Assembly: GCA_964030785.1 (NCBI GenBank)
Contig: OZ034971.1
Location: forward strand, 39,050,304 to 39,114,303
DNA from: Siderastrea siderea
Lineage: Eukaryota > Cnidaria > Anthozoa > Scleractinia > Rhizangiidae
Direction of reading: 5' to 3'
DNA length: 64,000 bases
In this document: positions 37,401 through 46,755 of the stretch, one piece after another
Numbering within the stretch: the stretch's first letter is position 1
How the letters are laid out: each line of letters starts with the position of its first letter
Made by a program: the position numbers and the translations under genes
The notes under the pieces: model-generated
Databases searched by the model: none
Seen by the model: the letters and a program-made list of their open reading frames with translations, nothing else
What the model was told of the DNA's origin: nothing

Positions 37401-37902
37401 AACCTTTACAAATACAAATCAGAAAATATACTGTTATATATCGTTAAGAACGTAAGCTTGGCTAGAAAGCGCGCGAGGTTTAGCCAAATGATGATAAGAA
37501 TTCGAGTGGTGCGTTTCATTTATCAACTAAACCTGCACTCGACCTAGATCTGTCAGTTTGAAACATACCCAGTTACATTAGCAACGTTTTTAATCATGTT
37601 TTAATTCACGAAGGCTGTGTAACTGATTAAATTCTAAAATACTAACCATTGATGTCCTCCTCGGTGCTGACTGACGCTGACTCAATCTTCGACTTCTTTT
37701 CAACCGGTTTCTCTTTCACAGAGCCTGAAAGCTTCCTTTTCGGATTCCATTTGAATAAAATTTCACTGACTTCTTTGTCTGCTTGTTTTTCCGATTCACT
37801 TTCTGTCGAACAGCTGGGACTTGTTAAGCGTGGAACGAGAGTATCACTACGTCTGTCACCATCAAGCACTCCAACATACTCTTCATCCGACTGGTCGGCC
37901 AT
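34430..37902 (-). CDS. SAM-domain protein encoded by the CACTA element (392 aa, six exons)
   Basis: Exons (minus strand): 37902-37647, 37195-37124, 36693-36550, 35920-35818, 35582-35242, 34692-34430. Every junction is GT-AG and the phases agree (1,1,1,2,1), giving 1179 nt with no internal stop. The start MADQSDEEY sits in a good context (AAACATGG); an upstream in-frame Met at 37954 is possible. Residues 1-85 are acidic and Ser/Lys-rich with a nuclear-signal-like KEKPVEKKSKIE. Residues 86 to about 150 form a SAM domain split over exons 2-3 (DWTVEDVLKWLESKGF ... LKEMGVKTMGRRILLLEQI). A basic helical region follows (KEMVLMHMRERRRAQKD), then a conserved-looking C-terminal block (ELEKLKKFFGLSHLRGKDKN) of unknown fold. 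SAM domains mediate oligomerisation. A role like plant TnpA, binding the subterminal repeats and bringing the ends together, is inference from position only. Confidence 0.8.
36045..36216. mobile_element. 172 bp MITE with TA duplication, in a SAM-gene intron
   Basis: Ends GGCCATTTCCGAGTTGCC and GGTAACTCGGAAATGGCC, flanked by TA (36043-36044 and 36217-36218), as in Tc1/mariner-type MITEs. It lies between exons 3 and 4 of the minus-strand gene. Confidence 0.8.
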
Positions 37903-38091
37903 GTTTGAGCAAAAGAGAACGAGAGTTGTGCGATGTACGGTTTTAGCTTCCATTTCTGGCGGGAAAAGTGGCGCCAAACCGAAAGGTTTGTCCTGATTGG
38001 TTAAATTTTGGTAACCGCTTACCATGAGTTTAGCGGGCGTATATGCAAATAAGGAGCTCACAGGAGAGGTTGCAAAGTCATTTGCAAAAAC
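37903..38091. promoter_or_regulatory. Shared divergent promoter of the CACTA genes
   Basis: Only 189 bp separate the start codons of the SAM gene (leftward) and the transposase gene (rightward). It contains an ATTGG/CCAAT box ('ctgattggtt' near 37991-38000) and no clear TATA box. 5' UTRs and core promoters of both must overlap here unless an upstream noncoding exon exists. Confidence 0.6.
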
Positions 38092-41000
38092 ATGGCGGAA
38101 AATACAGGCGGAAAATCTAGATGGGTTCAAAACAGACCTTATTTCCCCTCTTCGCGTTGCCATTGTGCCGCAAGGGAATCCGTTCACGTTCACTGCCCTT
38201 GCGATGACTGCAAGGGTAAAGCTGTCAACCCTAAGACGCAGCAAAAGCATCTGTTGTTATCAAATCAGCGTGAAAAACTTTTTGGACGGGAAATTGAAGG
38301 TACGCTTTTCGCTGACTGATATATGAATTTTAAAAATCGTGATAATGAATGTTCTTTTCGTTCAGAAAAGAATATTTATATCCTAAAAAAAAGATAAGAG
38401 ATAGCTAAGAAAATCTCATGCGAACTGTCGCTTGAAATTCAGGGTTGCCACGGTCAGGGAAAAATCAGGGAAATAAATAATAATTATGTACAATGTTTGG
38501 AAAATTAAACTCAGATGTTTGTCGGAGTCTGAAAATTCGGAGTATGTTCTTTCTGTCAAAAAAGCATCATGCAAAATGATCGATATTTTGATACTATTCG
38601 CGTGGCGTGTGCAGAAGCAGTAGTTTCGGTCAGTGGTTTTCACTGTTCTCTTTTATTATTCACCTATCGAATTCTAGTCAGTGAAATTGTTCAGAGGTGA
38701 GTGAAAAGTCAGGGAACCTTTTAGCGTCGGATGAAAGTAGAGTGAAGTTATCCTGATTGTGTAAGTTATGATGAGCTCAAATGTCCGAATTTCAAAGCAT
38801 TCATGCGTGATGTAGAACAGTGTAGAATGACTTTAAGATGAGCTTGAGCAATAGATCAAAAGTCAAAAGCTAGCCTTTAAAGACCTTTTGTACTGATTAA
38901 TTTCAGATCAAAATTGTGCCAATAGTTTTGAATTGAGGTCAGAAAAGGAAGATGACATACATGCAATGGATTCTGTCTGCATGAATCTGGAGGATGACAT
39001 AGACATAAATTGTCACTGTAATGAACCAAGTGAATCAGTTACAAACCAGTTGTTTAACACTGATACAAGTGGTGGATCATGTTATGTTTTCCAGTCAAGC
39101 TATACTGAGTTGCCTCCATCAACTTCATCATGTCTGTCTGCTATTCCTGACTATGATGCTTCAGGAAGAGAAGCTGATCAAGACCAGCATAAAGAGCAGC
39201 TTACTGCAGAAGCTATTGTTGAATGTATCTTTCACTCCCTTGATCTCCTTGATAAAATGGGTGGATCACTCAATAACTTTGAAGAGCTCCTATTAATGGC
39301 TCAATCAATGTACTGCAAAGGAGCCTCCTTAAACCAAGATATTGATGTTGAAGAAGTAGTGACAAAGTGGCCAAAAACTTGGGCTGATGCCAGGAAACAT
39401 TTAGTAGATGTTGGGTATAAAGATGCAAAGGAATATTTTATTTGCTTAAGTGAGGATCATCCTTGTCAGTGGGACCTACTGGAGAAAAGGTCTGATGAGT
39501 GCCAGATCTGTGGACAAAAGGGAACTATTCCTTATTACTATCTTGGCCTAGAAACCAAAGTCAAGCAGTGGGTATCAGACCCTGATATGTGTAACAAAAT
39601 GACACAACACTGGAAAGAAAAGGAACGCTGGTTACAAAGAACTGAAGGATGGCACACTAAAACTGAATTATGGGATGGTGACCGGTTTGCTGAGCTTTCC
39701 TGGTTCTGGGACCCTGCATCAACATGGACTTTACCTGTAAGATGCAAGACACAGGGATGCAGGAATATCATTAGCAGTGAAGTTGTAGATTCCTTACCAG
39801 AAATACGAAGTGGTATCAAAGAAGTAACCTGTGATGAATGTCACAGTTCATTTGCCTTCCAAGTTGAGTCTGCTCAAGGTGATCCACGAAATATTGCATT
39901 ATTAGGCCACTGGGATGGTTTCCAACCATTTGGTTCCAGCAGCAGAAGTACAGGTACAGTACATGTAATGATTACCAGTACTGATGGTGTAATGTTACAT
40001 TACACAAATTATCATTGTACTGCATGGGATCTTATTTTTCTGTTCATGATGTTGTTAAAAATGCAGTAATTAATCACTAATCATTACTAAATCCTCTCTT
40101 TATATTATCACTGAACTTTTTAGGTGCAATTGAAGTGACGATAGGTACTATGTCAAAATGTCACCGGATGTCAACTGAGGAAGTATATACAGTCGGCTTT
40201 GTTCCATCCTACTTGCTACCTGATAAGAGACCAAATGCCTTGGACCCTTTCTTGGAGCCACTAGTAGCTGATCTTGAAAACAGTTTTATTGAAGGTAAGT
40301 ACATTCCTCACACACAATCTGCCAGGAAATACAGGAAAAATCCAAACAACAACTGACTACAGAAAATTCACAGCCCATCATGGTCCTCACAAGAAAACAA
40401 TCTAGTGAAAACTAATTTTAGTCATGAAACCTACATTGTAGGTAGTAAGCGTATCAAGCTAGAAGGGTGGGCAGGTCTTGAACAAAGGTTTTAATTGTGC
40501 AATGAGATGGCTGACTATTAATTTTGTACTCACTGTAATCAACAAATGGCTTCTGCATTATTTGTTTTTCTCAACTGAAGTCAGATTAAGTTAAATGGTG
40601 AGGCATTTGGCACAGTTCTTTTTTTTTACATACACTTTATACAATTTGAGATATGCATGTACTAGGTAGATGTGGGATTGGGTGTTTCCTGCCAATTTTC
40701 CATTTCTTGGATAAAACAAGAATCGTCCTCTTCATCTTAAAGGAGTTGAGGTTGACTACAAAGGAGATATAGACCATTTTCCTAGTGGAAAGATGACTAT
40801 AAGGCTACTGCTTATCCTCTGGACTGGAGACCACCCAGCTCAGTGTGAAGTTTGCAAATCAAAAGGAGCTGGTGGCAAAAAGGGATGTCGAAGATGCAAG
40901 AAAGTTGGTGTGTTTCATTTTGTTACATAAAATAATATTAAATTAACGAGGGGAATAATGCTATTAATAACACTATGAATCAGAAAAACATGAACACTTG

Positions 41001-44000
41001 TGAGGATTATTTGTGAAATTCAAAAGTTGAGTAAAAAGTACAAATTATGTTCAAGTGGAAAATACATGTACATGTAGTTGACTGTAAATAGAAAAGTTGC
41101 TGGCCGCCAGCACATTTTAGCAGGGCTGACATTACATGTCTATTGTAGAATTTGAAGCAGTGCTTGTCACTAACAACATGCAGTAGCACATGATTATCAC
41201 CAAATGGTTAAAAAAAGAACTCTTAAAAGTGTCAAAAACTTTAAACACACAAACGTTTTGGCTTTGCCCTTCTTCAATTATTTCTCTTTTGACCTGTTTT
41301 TTTTCCCCATAGGTTTTACTGTATTTAAAATTAGAGTCACATGGTTTCTTTATGTCATTATACAGGACAGTGGGTTGCAACCAAGAGGCATTACTACTAC
41401 CCAGGGTTTAGGGAAAACTATCGGCTTCCACTGGACAAACGGAGTATTGTTGACGAACTCCCTCTCATGGTTGATATAGAGCAAGAAGAACGAGTAACAG
41501 TGGCATTAGAAAGATCAAGAGAAAGTGGCTTTCTTGGAGTTTCTCAACTGCATCGTCTCCATAAGTTGTACAAGTTTGATGTTCTGCAAGACTTGGTGTT
41601 TGACGCAATGCACCTTATTCCTCTTAACCTTGTAAAGAGGAGGTTGGAATATCTTCTTTCTAATTCTCTGGTGGATCAAGATTGCTTACAAGAAGCTTTA
41701 AAACAGATGCCCTGGACTACAGGTACAGTAATTTTATATTTCCATTCTGTTGAAATTTTATAATAACACTGTTGTCATGTGTTAGAGTAACAGTTTTATT
41801 GTATGGGTACATCTTAGGCAGCTTTTATATTTTACTACTGTATGCAAAAAAGTAAGAGGGAAAATCACATAATCATTCTACGTCGTAATTCCAAAAGCAC
41901 TGAAACTGGACACAATTTTTTATTTGCTGTTTAATAACAGCAATGTAATGTGCAAAATATCTTCCTTAGAGTACAGAGCTGGAAGACTTCCTACAGATCT
42001 GTCTGAAATTGGATTTTGGAAAGGTATGTCTCTATAATTATTTTGGAAGAGCTATATGAGAGAATTTCTTTAAAATGCATTCTGTGCCTTTTCACCATTT
42101 TTGAATGATTGCGTTTTTGTTGCTTACAGCATTGACACTAGTTTATAGTTGGGATAAAATAGCTAGTCAGGGTGTCTTCTAATTAGCATAGACAGATTTT
42201 GCTACTCAGTGCCTGACTATCTGATGTATTATTCAAACTACCCAGTCATAATTGAGCCAATTTCACTTGATATCTTGGGTATAACAAAGATTATAAGCAA
42301 AACATTGTGAAGTCTACTACAGGTGTAAGTTGTAAATCACATGTACATGATATCACTGCCATTAATTTCCATAATCTTTTACACTGCCCTTTTTTTATTC
42401 TTAAAACCTTACTTTTGGGACTCAAGCTGATTTTGTTGCCACATTCCAAAAACTAGATGTAATGCTGAGAAACATAATTTTTTCACTGAAATTGCAAACA
42501 AATTAATTTTTAAATAACAAGTCCAATTTGTTCGTTTAATTTCAGTTTATAAATTTTTGTGTTGCAGCTGAAGAATATCAAAAGCTTGGTTTCCCAGCTT
42601 CTGAGTTTGTTCTGGAAGGATTACTGTCACCTGAACATGGTGAAGTTTGGGCCCCACTTCCAAGAATAGTGGAGTTTGTTTTCAATTGTGGGCAAGATGG
42701 ATGGACACTGGAAATGATTGAAACCTTCCAAAAATTGTGCTGGAGATTTTGCATCCTTGTCGAGGAGACATATGGCATTTCAGAATGTTTAATAACACTG
42801 CATAGCCTCATACATCTACCAGAAGACATTACAAGATTCTCATCACCAGATAACTTCTGGTGTTTTCAGTTTGAACGAGCAGTTGGTCGATATGTTAAGC
42901 AGTCCAGTAATAATAAAGGTATTGAGAAAAGCTTTGCGCGGAAAGAATCGCAGCGAGAATTCATCAAGGCTTGGTCACTTAAAAAAAAACAATTGACGAT
43001 TGCTTCAAACAAGACTGGTAGATATGACAAACAAAAGGTAAACAATCATGTAGATATAAGTATCATTTTCTTTCCTATTGTTGATATTCATGTTGTGGTT
43101 GAGAGCTGTTTTCATCTACAACCAGTTGGTATAGTAATTTGTAGTGACACATTTTTTTATGCCACCATGTGTTATAAGCCTGCAAACACAGACGCATTTC
43201 CGGGGTGTGAAACAAAAGCAGGAAATGCGTCTGTGTTCGCAGGCTAAGTGTTATCAGCCATACATGTATTTTAAATTTCATTTACAGCTGTAATAAGCAT
43301 AGCTTTGCTATTCCAAGGTTTCAGTTAACACAAACTGTCACATTGATTTACAGATGGTTGCGTCATCTCTTCAAGCTGCAAAGGACCTTGTGAGAGAGTG
43401 TGAATTTACACCAGATGCTACCAGAGCTAACAATGGAGTGCTTATTGGGAAGGGTGAAATAGAGGCACTTCAGAGAGATGAACAGTTGAGTATTACGGAT
43501 TACTTTAGAAATGTCCCTGGCTTTGGTGAAGCACCAGACATAGCAGCAGTTTATAGAAGTGCCTTGGTGGAAAGGTCCCATGCTTCTGCATGTGGAACAG
43601 TCTACCGTACTGGAGATGATGCTGTTGTATCTCAGGAGGGCAACACGAGCATTGTCAAAATATTGAAATTCTATTTGGTTGTCGTAAATCAGGAATACAT
43701 ACCTGTTGTCACCGGTGACTCTTACAGAATTGCTACCGATACTCAAGGTCACATTCTAAGGCATCCTCTTAGTGATACCATTGTCATTGAGCCATTTGAG
43801 ACATGCACATGTTTTCAAGTACAGGATCTGGACAGAAAAGTAATGCTTTATCCATTTCAACCTGGAAAATTGGCTGTTGTGGATCCCATGAGAGCAAGAA
43901 TCCCTATCCCCCAGGTCCTTGTACCAGTGTTTCCCCAAGTGGGTGATATGGTGTCTGTTCAAGGAGGTGATGAAGAATTGTGGAGAGCTGAAGTACGAGC

Positions 44001-44181
44001 TATAGATCATGTACATAAAACAGTCAGAGGTTACTTCTTTGTCAAGCATCATCAGTTCAATGAAAATCAGTTATGGAAGAGAGAATCCATGGGTCATGCT
44101 ATGGATACAATTCACTTTAAGAGCATTGTTAGTATACTGGAAGGACAGTGGCAAGGGCCTTACTGGAAGGACAACAGATAG
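38092..44181 (+). CDS. EnSpm/CACTA Tnp2-like transposase (about 1099 aa, eight exons)
   Basis: Exons: 38092-38299, 38907-39953, 40124-40294, 40743-40907, 41366-41722, 41970-42023, 42568-43037, 43354-44181. All introns are GT-AG; phases are 1 at the first six junctions and 0 at the last; total 3300 nt without a stop. Order of features: an N-terminal Cys cluster CHCAARESVHVHCPCDDC (residues 23-40) like the transposase-associated domain of CACTA proteins; further CxxC pairs (CQICGQKG, CRNI...CDECHSSF, CEVCKSKGAGGKKGCRRC); then the core with FDAMHLIPLNLVKRRLEYLL, GRLPTDLSEIGFWK, LHSLIHLPEDI and FWCFQFERAVGRYVK, matching the Tnp2/DUF4218 layout in which a DDE-type nuclease is embedded. Exon 8 adds about 275 residues whose end (GDMVSVQGGDEELWRAEVRA ... 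GYFFVKHH) looks like a BAH/Tudor-type chromatin-binding barrel. A domesticated host gene is an alternative, but the flanking inverted repeats favour an active transposon. Confidence 0.85.
43174..43246. repeat. Short palindrome in transposase intron 7
   Basis: 'gcctgcaaacacagacgcat' is mirrored by 'atgcgtctgtgttcgcaggc' around a 23-base centre. It is either a small MITE or an RNA hairpin in the intron. Confidence 0.8.
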
Positions 44182-44449
44182 ACAAGTACATTATTTTGAA
44201 CTTGTGTTTTTCAGATCTAGAGCATGATATTTGTATTCCACAGTTTTCAAAGCAGCAAATTTTGTATGTCCACCTTGGATTCCTGAATTCCATACCATTT
44301 CTACCAAAATTGTCAAGTAAATTATTGCAACTTGGAAAATTTCACTTGTACAAATTGTGTACTAAGATGGGAATTTTGTTTTCCTGTCATTAGAAATGTT
44401 AAAAATTTTCTGTTATTATTAGAAACTAAAACTGTAAGGTGAATTAGCT

Positions 44450-44811
44450 TGGAAATTTCAATTTCCATGATATCTGTGGAATTTTATTTTTCCATGGTAA
44501 GTAATGTTAAATAATTTCCACTGTTGGAATTTCAAAATCCAAGTTAAAATAGTGTGGAAATTTCAATTTCCATGATAATTGTGGAATTTTATTTTCCATG
44601 GTTAGTGATGTCAAATAATTTCCACTGTTGGAATTTCAAAATCCAATTTGAAATAGTGTGGAAATTTCAGTTTCCATGATAATTGTGGAATTTTATTTTT
44701 CCATGTTTAGTATGTCACATAATTTCCACAGTTGGAATTTCAAAATCCAAGGTAAAACAGTATGGAAATTTCAATTTCCATGATTACTGTGGAATTTTGG
44801 ATAACCATTAA
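44450..44811. repeat. Subterminal tandem repeat of the CACTA element
   Basis: About 3.4 units of 104-106 bp, each with GGAAATTTCAATTTCC, GTGGAATTTTATTTTTCCATG and TTGGAATTTCAAAATCCAA. In CACTA elements such arrays are the binding sites for transposition proteins. Confidence 0.85.
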
Positions 44812-45061
44812 ATGAAACTTCACAATTTTCCATGCAAGGAAATTGACATTTTATACTTTGATTTTTCCAGTTTCCATACATTCCACGGACATTTAATTAA
44901 CCCATTGTGGATTTGGTATGGATATTTGCATCATTTGTCACTTTACCTCAAAAAACCACAAAATAACCATGTTTGGATTTTTACATACCGTGGAATTTTT
45001 GAAAACCATACCAATACCACGGTAAAATCTTTGTGGAAATTTTGACTTTTTTCCAGTGGTA

Positions 45062-45442
45062 GCAAGCATCTGTGTATGGTTTGAGGATGAAAATGCGTCA
45101 TTCAGATTGAAACAGAATTGGATAATTGTAGCTTTAAGGTTAGTTTATGTGCCTAGAAATGTTTTGAGCCTTGCACGTGGATTTTTGGATCAAAACGAAC
45201 CGATGAAATCGAGGTTATGAGCAACTGCAGTGGGACCGTGGAGTAACAGCAGTTCGATTCAACAGTTCAAGTGGAAATGTGAACTTTTTAAGAGTTACAA
45301 TTTACCCTCAGTCATATAAGTGAATGACAGTTTCTCAACTAAACACAATCGAAATTTTAATCGCCTCAAAAGTAACAGAAAAGAGTCAATAGCCTACAGT
45401 GTACTCCAGTGATTTCGTAACCTTTGGATCTGCAAACCGTGT
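45062..45442. other. Spacer between CACTA element and NHL fragment
   Basis: No gene seen. If the NHL halves belong to one gene, this is its intron. Confidence 0.5.
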
Positions 45443-46090
45443 TTAAGTGGGGTATTCGTAGATGGCGCGATTTACCTGACAGACGGCGGAAATTATTTCC
45501 CTCCGTTCTTCTTTACCAAACCGGCCCTTGATATTGAGGAGGCCTTTTTCGAGCTCGACTTTAAAGTTGTTTTGAAGATCTGGCAGAAAATGGAGTTTGC
45601 GAAGGCATTGTTCGCACTCTGGTAATGCCCTCTTCATTACACTCTTCACAGACAAAGATGATAAGTCGCCTGCGGTCACCACAGTCTCTACAGCTGACTC
45701 TAACATTGTCGCCATGACACGATATCGAATGGCTGTAATGCGGTCAAATGTGCTTAGAGCTTCATTGTTGAAAGCTCTCGTTGCTTCTTCACGGGTCATC
45801 TTGAATCTCTTTTCTGCCTGAGAAAGCGCACTTTTAGTTGTTTCACTGAACTCAGTTAGTTGCATGTTTCTCATTTCTGCGGCGACGGCAACTGTTTTCA
45901 CAGTAGCAGTTGCTGAAAGTGAACTAAGCTCTTTAAGATTCTCGTTTCTTTCCCAGGCCCGAGTGGTTGTCGCTTCAACTTTTGCGTCGATTGCTTGATA
46001 CAGATATTCGAGACCTGCTTCAAAGGCGTCAATCGCTGCCAGAAGGTCCTTCCTTGCTAATCCGTCCAACTTCGACTTAATATCATCAGT
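45443..46090 (-). pseudogene. NHL-family gene, helical N-terminal half, cut by the provirus
   Basis: The minus strand encodes DIKSKLDGLARKDLLAAIDA and continues to AVCQVNRAIYE, aligning with residues 47-220 of the 7013-8683 protein. At VCQ the sequence is CAG followed by GTAAAT, a strong splice donor; if unspliced, a stop follows 11 codons later. Upstream, homology stops abruptly at about 46090, next to AGTAAGGGGGG. The roughly 46 N-terminal residues present in the intact relative are missing and should lie on the far side of the provirus. The codons before the break (46091-46114) belong to the element, so the longer open frame is chimeric. Confidence 0.7.
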
Positions 46091-46400
46091 AGTAAGGGGG
46101 GCTAGTTTGGGCAAAATACTGTCTTCTGATTGGTCGAGAGCAAATCAATGACGTCACCGGAACCGGAAGTGCCTGGAACCGGAAGTCATGTGATTTGGAA
46201 TGGGAAACCGCTGACCAGTGGGAAAAAAGGGATCGTGGGCTCATGGGAACCGGAAGTCACGTGATTTAGAATGGGAAACCGCTGACCAGTTGGAAAAAGG
46301 GATCGTGGGCTCAAGGGGAAGTAAACCCGCTGAGAAAACGCGGGCTCAAAGTCCAAAGTCCAATTGTGGGAACGGGGGTGGTCCTTGACTCCAAAAAAAA
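46091..46400. promoter_or_regulatory. Provirus terminal region with CCAAT, CRE and ETS-type motifs
   Basis: Probable left terminal inverted repeat. Within 80 bp it has an ATTGG/CCAAT box ('ctgattggtc', 46126-46135), a full TGACGTCA (46149-46156) and CCGGAAGT three times (46163-46170, 46179-46186, 46250-46257). In protein-primed viruses the ends are replication origins, and in adenoviruses they also bind host transcription factors. That these sites are used is inference. Confidence 0.55.
46175..46315. repeat. 71 bp direct repeat in the provirus terminus
   Basis: Two head-to-tail copies (46175-46245 and 46246-46315), each starting GGAACCGGAAGTCA and ending GGGATCGTGGGCTCA, differ at a handful of bases. 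Confidence 0.9.
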
Positions 46401-46422
46401 CAAGAAAATAAAAAAAAAATAA

Positions 46423-46428
46423 TTTATT
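46423..46428 (-). terminator. AATAAA polyadenylation signal for the polymerase gene
   Basis: AATAAA on the minus strand, 330 bases downstream of the polymerase stop codon, next to a long A/T-rich tract. Confidence 0.5.
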
Positions 46429-46755
46429 GTCAAACTTTTTTTTTTTTCACAACAAGTGAGAGAAAAAAAAAAATAAGGGTTCCATGATGACTTTGAGTTC
46501 CTCTTTGATGTGAGTGTTCCTTTGAGTTCCTTTTAACAGACGACAATTCGTTAATGTTCAATAGAGGGTCCCCACCATTGTTTTTGACATCGAGTTATTC
46601 TTCGCCATTGGTTGTTGTCACGGATCCATTGTTGTAATTGACGTCGAGGATTTCTGTTCAAAGGTACGGCAAAGGAACTGTAGAATGGGGGTGGTGGTGG
46701 TGGCGCCAAATGTTCTCGATCACAGTGATCACAATCGACGATCTTGTTGGGGTTT

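Larger units (their letters stand above)
33668..45058. mobile_element. 11.4 kb EnSpm/CACTA transposon carrying two divergent genes
   Basis: The left end CACTGGAAAAATTGCCAAG and right end CTTTTTTCCAGTG are terminal inverted repeats of the CACTA class, flanked by a GTA duplication (33665-33667 and 45059-45061). Three-base duplications and CACT(A/G) termini define EnSpm/CACTA. Both flanks carry subterminal arrays built on GGAAATTTSAATTTCC: diverged at about 33700-34060 and tandem at 44450-44811. Inside are a Tnp2-like transposase gene (plus strand, 38092-44181) and a SAM-domain gene (minus strand, 37902-34430), transcribed away from a common promoter. Two small palindromic elements sit in introns. 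Both reading frames are intact across all introns, so the element may be autonomous and young. Confidence 0.85.
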
